Shown here one piece after another: positions 39,304-48,389 of a DNA stretch of 64,000 nt; within the stretch, counting starts at the first letter, position 1; every line of letters begins with the position of its first letter. Source of the stretch: Actinomadura hibisca NBRC 15177 (GTDB lineage Bacteria > Actinomycetota > Actinomycetes > Streptosporangiales > Streptosporangiaceae); the NCBI RefSeq assembly GCF_001552635.1, contig NZ_BCRO01000025.1, positions 1 to 64,000 of the forward strand, given 5' to 3'. Under the pieces are notes generated by a model that worked only from the letters and a program-made list of their open reading frames with translations, made no database searches and was not told where the DNA came from. The position numbers were made by a program, and so were the translations under genes.

Positions 39304-40386
39304 GTGTTCCAGATGGCGGATCTGAAGGAGCTGGCCGGGCTCGGCGACGAGACCGGCGTGCTCTCGCTCTACAGCACCCTCGATCCGGGCAGCCCCGCCG
39401 GGACGGTGCGGCTGCGCAACCAGCTGGCGGACCTGCGCTCGGAGCTGGACGGCGACCCCGACCACCAGCGGGCGCGGCTCGTCCGGGACCGGCTGGACGC
39501 GCTCGAACCGCAGATCGCCGGGCTGACCGACCCCGCCGGGCAGGGCCTCGGCCGCGCGCTGTTCGCCCAGGTGAGCGGGGACGAGGTGCGCACCACCTGG
39601 GTCCAGCTCCCGGTGGGCGACCACGCGGTGCTGACCCAGCGGGCCCGGTTGTGGCCGCTCGCGGTCGCCGTGAACGGCGCCGCGCCCGCCGGGGTCGCGC
39701 GGGTCGGGCGCGACGGCGTCCGGCTGTTCGACCTCCGCTACGGCATGGCACAGGAGCTGGAAGCCGCCGTGTTCGGCATCGCCAGCGCGGACTGGGCCCG
39801 GGAGGGGCAGGTGACGACCTCCACCCTGTCGCGCCGGGGCATCCACCCCGACAAGTTCGACCAGCGCGCCGAGGAGCACCTCGCCAAGTCGCTGCGCGAG
39901 GCCGCGCCCGAGATCGCCGACCAGGCGCGGCGGCACGGCTGGGACCGCCTCGTCCTCGCGGGCGACCCGCGGGCGACCGCGCAGCTCGCCGACGACCTGG
40001 CACCCGGCCTCGCCACGATCCAGGACGACACCGTCCTCGACCCGTACCTGTCGCCCGCCGAGGTCCAAGAGTGGGCGGCCCCGCTGCTGGACGGGGCCCG
40101 CTCCGAGGCCGACGCCGAGCTGGTCCAGCAGGCCGTCGGCTTCGCCAAGGCCGACGGCAACGGGGCCCTCGGCCTGGACGCCGTCATGGGCCCGCTCGCC
40201 GAGGGCCGCGTCGAGCGACTGCTGGTGGACCCGCAGGGTGCCTGGAACAAGGACGACGACGAGTACCTGGGCGACGAGCTGATCCACCTCGCCGCGGCGA
40301 ACAGCACGATCTTCACGCTGGTGGAGGGCGCCGGGGCGTCGGGGCTCGCCGAAGGGGGCGGCGTGGGGGCGATCCTGCGCTGGTAG
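39304..40386 (+). CDS. Bacterial archaeo-eukaryotic release factor (baeRF) family protein
   Basis: The 360-residue protein is related to the eRF1/Pelota middle and C-terminal domains. The sequence DLKELAGLGDETGVLSLYSTLDP at the start, the RRGIHPDKFDQRAEEHLAKSLREAAP segment, VLAGDPRATAQLADDL and the closing AAANSTIFTLVEG are typical for baeRF10/Vms1-like families in actinobacteria. Such proteins are thought to act on stalled ribosomes or peptidyl-tRNA; I cannot see a GGQ motif. Start GTG 39304 has GAGGAG 8 nt upstream. The gene stands alone between divergent and convergent neighbours. Confidence 0.8.
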   Translation: MFQMADLKELAGLGDETGVLSLYSTLDPGSPAGTVRLRNQLADLRSELDGDPDHQRARLVRDRLDALEPQIAGLTDPAGQGLGRALFAQVSGDEVRTTWVQLPVGDHAVLTQRARLWPLAVAVNGAAPAGVARVGRDGVRLFDLRYGMAQELEAAVFGIASADWAREGQVTTSTLSRRGIHPDKFDQRAEEHLAKSLREAAPEIADQARRHGWDRLVLAGDPRATAQLADDLAPGLATIQDDTVLDPYLSPAEVQEWAAPLLDGARSEADAELVQQAVGFAKADGNGALGLDAVMGPLAEGRVERLLVDPQGAWNKDDDEYLGDELIHLAAANSTIFTLVEGAGASGLAEGGGVGAILRW

Positions 40387-40526
40387 ATCCCGCGTCGATC
40401 AATGGCGGCCGGCCTTAGCTGTGCCTGATCCGTACCTTAAGTCCGATTTAAGGGAGGTGACGGCCCCGGTCGGCCGCCCTAGTGTCGGGACCGTCAGCCG
40501 CGACCCCGCCGGAAGGAGGAGCCCCG

Positions 40527-40787
40527 ATGCACCGGACGCGACACCGGCCCCGGCCCGGGGCGGCCCACTCCTCCGTCACCCACCGGCCCGCCGCTGACCG
40601 CCGGGGTCGCGCCCGGCGCTCCCGTCCGCGCCCGTACGATCCGGTGTCCCCCGCTGTTCCGAGACGCGCGCCCCGCCCCGGGTCCTCCCCCATGGGCAGC
40701 GCCGGGACCGCGACCGGATCGGGCCCCGAGCCGTCGGGGAAGAGCGCGGGACCGGTCTCCGGGAGCGCCGGCGCGACCCTCTCCTAG
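40527..40787 (+). CDS. Possible small basic Pro/Arg/Ser-rich protein
   Basis: An 86-codon frame begins with ATG 40527 after a near-perfect ribosome site (AAGGAGGAG, 6-7 nt before). A TAGTGT hexamer at 40480-40485 with GGTGAC 18 bp upstream could be its promoter. The product is basic at the start (HRTRHRPRPG) and Gly/Ser-rich at the end; there is no recognised domain. The strong ribosome site is the main reason to call it. It may be a small secreted-like or regulatory protein, or a chance frame. Confidence 0.35.
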   Translation: MHRTRHRPRPGAAHSSVTHRPAADRRGRARRSRPRPYDPVSPAVPRRAPRPGSSPMGSAGTATGSGPEPSGKSAGPVSGSAGATLS

Positions 40788-40809
40788 GCCGTCTTCTGGG
40801 CCGTGCCGC

Positions 40810-41691
40810 TCAGCTCGTCCAGGGCAGGCGCAGCGCCTCCAGCTCGCCGTCCGCCAGCAGGTCGGCCGCCAGCGCCGCCGGGCCCACCACCTTGGTGCCC
40901 CACAGGTCCCAGTCGCAGTAGACCACCCACGAGCGGTCCACCGGCCACAGGTTGGACGGGCAGCTCGTCATGCGCGGGTGGTCGTACAGCGCCGCCGCGT
41001 CGCCCAGCCGCCCGGCCAGCACCGTCTCGTGGTCCCAGTCGGAGGTGAGCAGCGGGCAGTAGTAGGCCAGCACCCGCGTGTCGGCCCCGGCCGGGCTGTG
41101 CCGGATCAGCACCTCCACCAGCCGGTGCCAGCCCTCCCGGTCCAGGCAGCCCTCGGCGGGCGGCTCGATGGCCGCCGACCAGCTCCCGGTCGGGTGCGCC
41201 TGCCGCAGGCAGCGGTGCCCGGGGAACTCCCCCTCCGGCACCACCGGCCCGCCGAAGCCGCGCGCCAGCTCGGCCCAGCGCAGCCGCCGCCAGCCCCGGC
41301 CGGGATGCCCGCTGCGGCCCAGCTCGCTGCCGGTGACCACCGCGTCCTCCAGCAGGTCGCCCACGTCCATGTCGCCGGCCATGTCCTCGGCCATCTCGCC
41401 CGCCATGTCGCCGACCATGTCGCCCGGCGCGTCACCGGGCGCCTCCCCCGCCACCAGGTCGCCCGCCGGGTCGGGCTCGGTGAGCCCCGCCCCGCGCATG
41501 GACCGGTACAGGTCGTCGTGGGTGGTGGTGACCAGGCCGTCCTGCCACGCGTACATGGCGTGCAGCAGCCACACCGCGTCCGGGTTCCGGGGCGGCTCGA
41601 ACCCTGAGTAGCAGTGATCGGGGTCCAGCTCGTTCAGCCAGGCGACGGCCTCACCGGGTACCGGGGCCCACGCGCCTTCGACGTCCGCCAT
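40810..41691 (-). CDS. Conserved hypothetical soluble protein
   Basis: The 293-residue protein is rich in Trp (14 or so) and acidic residues. The N-terminal part (residues 1-70; PVPGEAVAWLNELDPDHCYSG, VWLLHAMYAWQDGLVTTTHDDL) and the C-terminal part (190-293; YYCPLLTSDWDHETVLAGRLG, WVVYCDWDLWGTKVVG) look folded. They are joined by a repetitive stretch of Gly-Asp-Met/Ala-Glu units (about 80-112; GDMVGDMAGEMAEDMAGDM). I know of no assigned function. Start ATG 41691 lies 6 nt after a CAGGAT hexamer, so a leaderless start is possible. It diverges from the lipase gene. Confidence 0.7.
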   Translation of the reverse strand: MADVEGAWAPVPGEAVAWLNELDPDHCYSGFEPPRNPDAVWLLHAMYAWQDGLVTTTHDDLYRSMRGAGLTEPDPAGDLVAGEAPGDAPGDMVGDMAGEMAEDMAGDMDVGDLLEDAVVTGSELGRSGHPGRGWRRLRWAELARGFGGPVVPEGEFPGHRCLRQAHPTGSWSAAIEPPAEGCLDREGWHRLVEVLIRHSPAGADTRVLAYYCPLLTSDWDHETVLAGRLGDAAALYDHPRMTSCPSNLWPVDRSWVVYCDWDLWGTKVVGPAALAADLLADGELEALRLPWTS

Positions 41692-41853
41692 ACCCCGATC
41701 CTGCCACCCTTCGGACCAGGAGCGTTACCTTGCGGCGTGTCATTTTGGCGCCCGTCCCGGCGGAAGCCGGTGCCCGGCGCCGCCCCGGACCTCTCTAAGA
41801 TCATCTTCATCCCGGGCGGGCCGGGACCGGGGTGACGAGGGGAGAGCGGCGAC

Positions 41854-42747
41854 GTGGGCGCAGTGGTCCGGCCGGGCATCGGCAAGGGGACGGTCGCGGG
41901 CGCCGTGCTGCTGCTCGTCCTCGGCCTGCTCGCCTACGGCGCGTGGCCCCCGTCCGTTCCGGCGGCGCGCCTCGGGCTGAGCGCGGCCGGGGCCGCCGCC
42001 GAGCCGGTCTACCTGGTGCACGGCGTGCAGTGGACCGGCGGCACCGACTGCGCGCGGGGCTGGGGCACCGCCGGGGCCGAGCTGCGCCGGCACGGCTTCC
42101 GCGGCCCGGTGATCACCTGGGGCTACTACAAGGCCGACCGGAACTGCACCCGGCGCTACGACGGGTCGCGCAACACCACCGTCAAGGAGCTGGGGCGGCG
42201 GCTGGCCTGGGACATCCACCTGAACCACAGCCGCCGCAACCGCCCGGTGTCGGTGCTCGGCCACTCGATGGGCGGGCTGGTCCTCGCCGCCGCGCTGGCC
42301 GGGGTGCGCAAGTACGGCGGCAGGTCCACAGCGTGGCCGCCGTACCTGCTCGTCCGCAACGCCGTGACGCTCGGCACGCCGTTCCGCGGCGTCACCTGCG
42401 GCTTCGCCTACGTGCAGTGCGCCGACCTGCGGGCCGGGAGCCGCTTCCTGCGCTGGCTGGCGGCCTTCCCCCACCCGCAGGGGCGGTCCGGCACCGACTG
42501 GACGCTGCTGGCCTCCGAGGACGACGAGCGGGTCGCCCCGGCCTCGGGCCTCGCCGCCACCGCCCGGCACAAGGTCCGCTACCTGGCAGGGCAGCGGCTG
42601 GGCCACTCCGCGCTGCACCTGCGGGGCGGGAACGGCCGGTACCGGCTGCGCTACTCCGACGACGCGGGCCGCGCCTACCGCGCCACCGCCGGCGGGGCCG
42701 CGCCGCTGCGCCTGGCGGCAGCCGCCCTGTACTCGACCGCCCGCTGA
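41854..42747 (+). CDS. Secreted or membrane-anchored alpha/beta hydrolase (lipase-like)
   Basis: The 297-residue protein has an N-terminal hydrophobic signal/anchor (about 10-30; GTVAGAVLLLVLGLLAYG). A hydrolase follows: PVYLVHGVQWTGG (oxyanion region), the nucleophile elbow GHSMGGLVLAAAL, GTPFRGVTC, and a late acidic/His pair (SEDDERV, LGHSALHL). Four Cys (residues ~64, 90, 180 and 189) may form disulfides. It is probably an extracellular esterase or lipase. Start GTG 41854 with GAGGGGAGAGCGG upstream. It is separated from neighbours, and the substrate is unknown. Confidence 0.82.
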   Translation: MGAVVRPGIGKGTVAGAVLLLVLGLLAYGAWPPSVPAARLGLSAAGAAAEPVYLVHGVQWTGGTDCARGWGTAGAELRRHGFRGPVITWGYYKADRNCTRRYDGSRNTTVKELGRRLAWDIHLNHSRRNRPVSVLGHSMGGLVLAAALAGVRKYGGRSTAWPPYLLVRNAVTLGTPFRGVTCGFAYVQCADLRAGSRFLRWLAAFPHPQGRSGTDWTLLASEDDERVAPASGLAATARHKVRYLAGQRLGHSALHLRGGNGRYRLRYSDDAGRAYRATAGGAAPLRLAAAALYSTAR

Positions 42748-42801
42748 GCGCCGGTCACCCGGTCCTGTCGCTCGCCCCTGTCGCTTGAGCCCGCTTACCG
42801 T

Positions 42802-43926
42802 TCACTCCAGCAGCGCGCCCAGGCGGGCAGCCTGGATCTCCCAGCGCCACTCACGCTCCACCCAGGCGCGCCCCTGCTCGCCCATCTTGCGGGCCCGCTC
42901 CGGATCGGTGAGCAGCCCGACCAGCGCGTCGGCGACGGCGGGCACCGAGCGGCCCGGCACCACGTGCCCGGTCTCGCCGTCCAGCACCGCGTCGGGCGCG
43001 CCGCCCGAGTCGCCCGCCACGACCGGCAGCCCGGTGGCCGACGCCTCCAGGTAGACGATGCCGAGCCCCTCCACGTCCAGGCCCCGGCGGCGGGTGCGGC
43101 ACGGCATCGCGAAGACGTCGCCCGCGTCGTAGTGGGCGGGCAGCTCGTCCCAGGGCACGCTGCCGGTGAACACCACCGACCCGGTCACGCCCGCCTCGGC
43201 GGCGGCCCTCTCCAGGTCGTCGCGGTAGGGGCCGCCGCCGACCAGCAGCAGCGCCGCGTCGGGCACCGCCCGCAACACCCGGGGCCAGGCGTAGATCAGG
43301 GCGTCCTGGCCCTTGCGGGGCACCAGCCGGGACACGCACACGACGACGGGACGCCCCGCCAGCCCGTGCCGCTCCCGGATCGTGTCGCCGCCCGAACCCG
43401 TATGGAACACCGTCTCGTCCACGCCTGGAGCCAGCCGCGCCATCCGGGCGGCTGCCTCGGGCGACAACACCCGCGCCATCCGCGAGCGCGTGTACTCCCC
43501 CAGGTAGGTCAGCGAGTCCACGCCGTCGCCGATGCGCCGCAACAACCGCCGCGCGCCCGGCAGCGACGCCCAGCCCGCCTCGTGCCCGTGGGTGATCCCG
43601 ACGAACCGCTCGGCGCCCCGGCGGCGCAGCGCGGGCGCCAGCAGCCCGAGCGGGGCCGCCGCGCCGAACACCACCGAGTCGCAACCCTCGGCCCGCAGGA
43701 TCTCCCCCGCCCGCCGCAGCACCGTGGGCTCGGGCAGCATCAGGGAGGTGGGGTGCCGCACCACCGGGAACGGCTGGGCCGCGTCGAAGGCCGCCGCGCC
43801 CTTCCAGGCCGGGGCGTACACCACGACCGACCCCTCGGGCCGCCGCACCGCCAGGTTGTGCACGAACGCCTGGATGCCGCCGGGGCGGGGCGGGAAGTCA
43901 TTGGTCACCACGAGCGTCTTGGTCAT
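42802..43926 (-). CDS. pimB: GT4 glycosyltransferase, PimB-type mannosyltransferase
   Basis: The family-4 (GT-B) enzyme is probably the GDP-mannose-dependent transferase adding the second mannose of phosphatidylinositol mannosides at the inner membrane face. The 374-residue protein has VTNDFPPRPGGIQAFVHNL at the start, GITHGHEAGW, a donor-binding VSRLVPRKGQDALI block, and the C-terminal EGLGIVYLEASATGLPVVAGDSGGAPDAV (E-x7-E motif). Orthologue Rv2188c lies in the same block of M. tuberculosis, close to qcrCAB. Start ATG 43926. The qcr operon terminator precedes it, so it is transcribed on its own. Confidence 0.88.
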   Translation of the reverse strand: MTKTLVVTNDFPPRPGGIQAFVHNLAVRRPEGSVVVYAPAWKGAAAFDAAQPFPVVRHPTSLMLPEPTVLRRAGEILRAEGCDSVVFGAAAPLGLLAPALRRRGAERFVGITHGHEAGWASLPGARRLLRRIGDGVDSLTYLGEYTRSRMARVLSPEAAARMARLAPGVDETVFHTGSGGDTIRERHGLAGRPVVVCVSRLVPRKGQDALIYAWPRVLRAVPDAALLLVGGGPYRDDLERAAAEAGVTGSVVFTGSVPWDELPAHYDAGDVFAMPCRTRRRGLDVEGLGIVYLEASATGLPVVAGDSGGAPDAVLDGETGHVVPGRSVPAVADALVGLLTDPERARKMGEQGRAWVEREWRWEIQAARLGALLE

Positions 43927-43965
43927 TCGCCCCAGGATCGCACGCCCCCGCGGCGGGAACGCGAA

Positions 43966-44000
43966 GGGGCCCGCCGCCGGAAGATCCGGTGGCGGGCCCC
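43966..44000 (-). terminator. Terminator of the ctaE-qcrCAB operon
   Basis: GGGGCCCGCCGCCGG (43966-43980) pairs with 43986-44000 (one G-T pair) around AAGAT, 20 bp past the qcrB stop on the minus strand. The flanking CGCGA/TCGCG can lengthen the stem. Confidence 0.7.
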
Positions 44001-44020
44001 TCGCGTGGCAATCAGCGAGA

Positions 44021-45676
44021 TCAGTGGCTGATCTGCTTGGGCTCCTTGCCGCCCTCGATCGTGTGGCCGTCGTCGTGGCCGTCGTGATCGCCGTGCCCGT
44101 GCTCCTCGACGGGGATGTCGTCGAAGGTCCAGGCCCGGTTCAGGCGCGAGCGGACGTAGCCCATCGGGCCCTTGCTGCCCGGCGCCGGGATGCCGTTGGC
44201 GTCGGTGGCCGGAGGCTGCTCCTTGGCGCGCTCCTTGGACAGCAGCACCGTGCGCTCCTCGGGCCGCGCGGGCTCGTGGCGCTCGGTGAACTCGCCGTCC
44301 GGCGACATCAGGATGACGCCGCTCTCCACGCCGTGGCCGAGCACGTCGGCGTCCTTGCGCTGGAGGCCGAGGCAGACCCGCTTGGTGATGATGTAGGCCA
44401 GCACCGGGCCGACGAACACCGCGAAGCGGAAGAACCACGTGGTGGCGAACAGCGACAGGTGGAAGCGCTCGGCGAGCACGTCGTTGGCTCCGGCGAGCCA
44501 CAGCAGGCCGTAGAAGGTCACCGCGGCCATGCCCACGCCGGTGCGGACCGGGGCGTTGCGCGGCCGGTCGTTGACGTGGTGGTGGCGCTTGTCGCCGGTC
44601 ACCCACTGCTCGACGAACGGCCAGGCGCCCGCGCCGCCGAAGACGATGCCGAGCGGCACCAGCGCCGGGATCAGCACGTTCAGGCTGAGCGTGTGGCCCC
44701 AGGCGGTGATCTCCCAGTTGGGCATGATGCGGAGGGAGCCCTCCAGCACGCCCATGTACCAGTCGGGCTGCGACGCCGAGGAGATCGCCCCCGGGTCGTA
44801 GGGGCCGAACAGCCAGATCGGGTTGATCTGGGCGAAGGCCCCCAGCAGCGCCAGCACGCCGAAGGTGAACAGGAAGTAGGCGCCCGTCTTGGCCATGAAG
44901 ACCGGGTAGAACGGGTAGCCGTAGACCTGCGTCTCGGTCTGCTTCTGGGTCGGCATCGCGGTGTGCTTCTGGTGCCACATGATCATCATGTGCGCGGTCA
45001 CCAGCCCCAGGATCAGACCCGGGATCAGCAGGATGTGCAGGGTGAACAGCCGCGGGATGATGTCCCCGTACTCGCCCTCGGGGAACTCGCCGCCGAACAG
45101 GAACATGTAGCCGTAGGTGCCGACCACCGGGATCGACTCCAGCACGCCCTGGGTGATCCGCAGACCGGTGCCCGACAGCAGGTCGTCGGGCAGCGAGTAG
45201 CCGAACAGGCCCTCCAGCATGCCCAGCGTGAACATGCCGAGGCCGATGAGCCAGTTCAGCTCGCGCGGCTTGCGGTAGGCGCCGGTGAAGAACACCCGCA
45301 ACATGTGCGCCAGGATCGACGCCATGAACAGGATGGCCGCCCAGTGGTGGATCTGCCGCATGAGCAGGCCGCCGCGGACGTCGAAGCTGATGTGCAGCGT
45401 GGAGGCGTAGGCCTCCGACATCTTCACGCCCGTCAGCTTGGTGTAGGAGCCGTCGTAGTGCACCTCGTTCATGCTCGGGTGGAACCAGAGCGTGAGGAAG
45501 GTGCCCGTCAGCAGCAGGATGATGAAGCAGTACAGGGCGATCTCGCCCAGCATGAACGACCAGTGGTCCGGAAAGACCTTCTTCATGTTGCGCTTGAAGA
45601 AGGTGGTGGACCCCAGGCGGTCGTCCAGGAAGTTCAGCGGCCCCTCGACCGCCTTCGGTGCGCTTGCCTCGCTCAT
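44021..45676 (-). CDS. qcrB: Cytochrome bc1 complex cytochrome b subunit QcrB
   Basis: This is the quinol-oxidising subunit of the actinobacterial bc1-aa3 supercomplex in the membrane. The 551-residue protein has the eight-helix cytochrome b core with haem His residues (MRQIHHWAAILFMASILAHMLRVF; LFTLHILLIPGLILGLVTAHMMIMWH), quinone-site region GLRITQGVLESIPVVGTYG and a PDWY motif in SQPDWYMGVLEG. It has the long C-terminal cytoplasmic extension of this phylum, here ending in a His/Asp/Gly-rich tail (EHGHGDHDGHDDGH). ATG 45676 overlaps qcrA's stop by 4 bp. It is the target region of the anti-tubercular Q203 family in mycobacteria. Confidence 0.96.
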   Translation of the reverse strand: MSEASAPKAVEGPLNFLDDRLGSTTFFKRNMKKVFPDHWSFMLGEIALYCFIILLLTGTFLTLWFHPSMNEVHYDGSYTKLTGVKMSEAYASTLHISFDVRGGLLMRQIHHWAAILFMASILAHMLRVFFTGAYRKPRELNWLIGLGMFTLGMLEGLFGYSLPDDLLSGTGLRITQGVLESIPVVGTYGYMFLFGGEFPEGEYGDIIPRLFTLHILLIPGLILGLVTAHMMIMWHQKHTAMPTQKQTETQVYGYPFYPVFMAKTGAYFLFTFGVLALLGAFAQINPIWLFGPYDPGAISSASQPDWYMGVLEGSLRIMPNWEITAWGHTLSLNVLIPALVPLGIVFGGAGAWPFVEQWVTGDKRHHHVNDRPRNAPVRTGVGMAAVTFYGLLWLAGANDVLAERFHLSLFATTWFFRFAVFVGPVLAYIITKRVCLGLQRKDADVLGHGVESGVILMSPDGEFTERHEPARPEERTVLLSKERAKEQPPATDANGIPAPGSKGPMGYVRSRLNRAWTFDDIPVEEHGHGDHDGHDDGHTIEGGKEPKQISH

Positions 45677-46779
45677 CCGCGCTCCCAGAAGCTCGGCCCG
45701 ATCGGCTCGGGGAAGTCGGCGGTGGCCACCAGGTAGCCGTCCTCGACGCTGAGCGGGAGCTGCGGCAGCGGACGCGCCGCCGGGCCGAACACGACCTTGG
45801 CCGCGTCGGTGGCGTCGAACGTCGACTGGTGGCAGGGGCACAGGATGTGGTGGGTGGTCTGCTCGTACAGGGCCGCCGGGCAGCCCACGTGCGTGCAGAT
45901 CTTGGAGTACGCCACGATCCCGTTGACGTGCCAGTTCTCCCGCCCCTTGGCCGGCTTGAACTGGTCGGCCGGGACGTTGATGAGGATGGTCACCGCCTTG
46001 GCGATCTCGTTCAGCGCGTGGTGCGCGTTCTCCTCGATCCCCTCGGGCAGCACCGTGATCATGGCGCCGGGGCTGGCGAAGTCGCTCACCTTCAGCGGCT
46101 TGTTGGTGCCGTCCACCACCAGGCGGACGCCCGTGCGGCCCTTCTCCTTGGCCGCCTTGACGGCCTCGCCCCAGTAGGTGTGGCGCAGGCGCTTCTCCGG
46201 CAGCGGGCCGAGGTCGCGCAGCAGCACCAGCGGCGCCAGGCCGAGCGGCGCGGCGGCCAGCAGCAGCGTGCGGCGCAGCAGCGGGCGCTTGGTGATGCCG
46301 CTGTCGGCGGCGCCCTCCATGAACGCGGCGGAGAAGGCGGCCCGGTCCTCGGGCGTGGCCTCCAGCTCGTGCCGCTCCTGGACGATCGGCTTGCTGCTCA
46401 TCAGGCGGCGCACCCAGATGGTGACGCCGATGGCCATCGCCATGAACGACAGCGCCATCAGGCCGCCGAGCCAGAGGTTGGACTCCCTGGCCCGGTGGAT
46501 GCCGTGCATGCCGCCGTCGCGGCCGCTCCAGCCGATGAAGTACACGATGAAGCCCACGCTGGCGGCGAAGGCCAGCAGGAACAGCGAGGCCACCACGCGC
46601 TCGGCGCGCTTGGCGGACCGCTCGTCCAGCTCCTCGCCCGCGCCCGCCGGGGCGGGGTACTCCTCCTTGGCCAGCAGCGCGCTGTCGGCGGCCGGCGACG
46701 GCGTGCCCACCACGCGTTCGCGCGGGGTCCCGTCCTCGCGTGGCTCCTGGGAGCCCGCGGTGTCGTTGGTTTCGCTCAT
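45673..46779 (-). CDS. qcrA: Rieske iron-sulfur subunit QcrA
   Basis: The 368-residue Rieske protein of the bc1 complex transfers electrons from quinol to cytochrome c. It has three membrane helices (about 75-95, 115-135 and 180-200), as usual in actinobacteria. A 2Fe-2S domain follows with CTHVGCP and CPCHQSTFD (His and Cys ligands, disulfide Cys pair). Its N-terminal ~60 residues are acidic and disordered. Start ATG 46779 overlaps qcrC's stop by 4 bp. The twin Arg-like RRTLLLAAAPLG stretch leads the last helix. Confidence 0.96.
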   Translation of the reverse strand: MSETNDTAGSQEPREDGTPRERVVGTPSPAADSALLAKEEYPAPAGAGEELDERSAKRAERVVASLFLLAFAASVGFIVYFIGWSGRDGGMHGIHRARESNLWLGGLMALSFMAMAIGVTIWVRRLMSSKPIVQERHELEATPEDRAAFSAAFMEGAADSGITKRPLLRRTLLLAAAPLGLAPLVLLRDLGPLPEKRLRHTYWGEAVKAAKEKGRTGVRLVVDGTNKPLKVSDFASPGAMITVLPEGIEENAHHALNEIAKAVTILINVPADQFKPAKGRENWHVNGIVAYSKICTHVGCPAALYEQTTHHILCPCHQSTFDATDAAKVVFGPAARPLPQLPLSVEDGYLVATADFPEPIGPSFWERG

Positions 46780-47687
46780 GACTTCTTCAGCTTCTTCGGC
46801 TTCTTCGCGGTGATCCACATGGCCGCGAGCACCAGCAGGCCGATGCCGACCAGCCAGCCGACCAGACCCTCGGACACCGGGCCGATGCGGCCGAGGCCGT
46901 TACCGCCCGGGTTGGGCTCCTCGCGCGTCTGGACGACGTAGGCGATGATCGCCTGCTTGTCCTTCGGGGTGAGGGTGGTGTCGTTGAACACCGGCATCGC
47001 CTGCGGGCCGGTGAGCATGGCCTCGTAGATCTGGGTCGGCGTCACGTCGCTCTTGTCCAGCGGCGGGGCGTACTTGCCGCCGGTGAGCGCGCCGCCCGAA
47101 CCCACGAAGCTGTGGCACTGGGCGCAGTTGGTGCGGAACAGCTTGCCGCCGAGCGCGGCGTCGCCGCCCTTGGGGTCGACCGCGCCGGCCGGCGGGACCG
47201 CCGGGCCGCCACCGAGGCTGGTGACGTACTCGCGCAGGTCGGCCAGGTTCTTCTCGGCCTGCGCCTTCTGCTTCTCGGCCGCCTCGCGCTTCTCCGGCTC
47301 CGCGTAGTCGGTGCGGATGGAGGTGTCGAAGGCGGGGATCGGCTCCTTGCGCGGCATCTGCGCGCCCGGGTTCATCGCGGGCATCCGGCCCGTGGAGACC
47401 TGGAAGTCGACGGATGCGGCCCCCACGCCCAGCAGGCTGGGAGCGATCGGGTTGCCCTTGGCGTCCTTGGTGCCCTCGGCGTTGAGGCCGTGGCAGCTCG
47501 CGCAGTTCTGGTTGAACAGCTGCTGGCCGTTCTTCAGATCTGCGGCTGCCTGCGTCGCGTTCGCCGCTTCGGCGCGGTCAGACTGCGGCGAGAAGCCGGC
47601 GTAGATGACGCCGATCGCCGCCAGGGCCGCCAGCACGACGGCGTAGCCCGCCCACGGGCGCCGTCGCCATGCGGTGAACCTTTTCAC
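46776..47687 (-). CDS. qcrC: Dihaem cytochrome c subunit QcrC
   Basis: A 303-residue subunit of the bc1-aa3 supercomplex. It has an N-terminal anchor/signal helix (residues 12-31), two c-haem domains with CASCHGLN and CAQCHSFVGSGGAL, axial Met residues (GRMPAMNPGAQM, PQAMPVFND) and a C-terminal helix followed by Lys-rich residues (KKPKKLKKS). Two haems are typical of actinobacterial QcrC, which replaces soluble cytochrome c. Start GTG 47687 with GGGGA upstream. It lies 39 bp after ctaE. Confidence 0.95.
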   Translation of the reverse strand: MKRFTAWRRRPWAGYAVVLAALAAIGVIYAGFSPQSDRAEAANATQAAADLKNGQQLFNQNCASCHGLNAEGTKDAKGNPIAPSLLGVGAASVDFQVSTGRMPAMNPGAQMPRKEPIPAFDTSIRTDYAEPEKREAAEKQKAQAEKNLADLREYVTSLGGGPAVPPAGAVDPKGGDAALGGKLFRTNCAQCHSFVGSGGALTGGKYAPPLDKSDVTPTQIYEAMLTGPQAMPVFNDTTLTPKDKQAIIAYVVQTREEPNPGGNGLGRIGPVSEGLVGWLVGIGLLVLAAMWITAKKPKKLKKS

Positions 47688-47726
47688 GGAAATCCCCGTT
47701 CGGGTATGTCGTCGGTGGTCAGGCGG

Positions 47727-48389
47727 TCAGTGGAGGTCGAGCAGGTAGATCGTCGCGAACAGGCCGATCCACACGACGTCGACGAAGTGCCAGTAGTAGG
47801 ACACGACGATGGCGCTGGTCGCCTGCTCGTGGGTCCACCGCTTGGCTGCGTAGGTGCGTCCCAGCACGAACAGGAACGCGACCAGGCCGCCGGTGACGTG
47901 CAGACCGTGGAAGCCGGTGGTCAGGTAGAAGACCGAGCCGTAGGCCGAGGACGCCAGGGTGAGGCCGTCGTGGGTGACGAGGTTGTAGTACTCGAACGCC
48001 TGACCGCCGACGAAGTAGGCGCCCATCAGGAACGAGAGCACGTACCACTCGCGCAGGCCCCACCGCCGGAAGTCGAGCAGGCCGCCGTCCCGGCCGACCT
48101 TGCCCGCCTCGGCCTTGAACACGCCCATCTGGCACGTCACCGAGGACAGCACCAGGACGGTCGTGTTGAAGATGGACAGCGGAAGGTCCAGCTCGGCGCC
48201 CGGCCATGAATGCTCACCGTGCTGGCCGATCGTCACAGAGCGGATCGTGAAGTACATCGCGAACAGGGCCGCGAAGAACATCAGCTCGGACGACAGCCAG
48301 ACGATCGTCCCCACGCTGACCAGGTTGGGACGATTCGCCCGAGCGTGAGGTGTTGTCTCTATCGCGGATGCTGTTGCCACGGGCAGCAT
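47727..48389 (-). CDS. ctaE: Cytochrome c oxidase subunit III
   Basis: The 220-residue aa3 oxidase subunit III has five to six helices: [37 protein letters not shown], the conserved [33 protein letters not shown] and [21 protein letters not shown]. It starts the qcr operon (ctaE-qcrC-qcrA-qcrB), as in all actinobacteria. I use ATG 48389, which gives the family length; there is no good ribosome site before it. In the same orientation, ctaF and ctaD lie 14 kb away at the right edge, unlike compact clusters. Confidence 0.95.
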   Translation of the reverse strand: MLPVATASAIETTPHARANRPNLVSVGTIVWLSSELMFFAALFAMYFTIRSVTIGQHGEHSWPGAELDLPLSIFNTTVLVLSSVTCQMGVFKAEAGKVGRDGGLLDFRRWGLREWYVLSFLMGAYFVGGQAFEYYNLVTHDGLTLASSAYGSVFYLTTGFHGLHVTGGLVAFLFVLGRTYAAKRWTHEQATSAIVVSYYWHFVDVVWIGLFATIYLLDLH

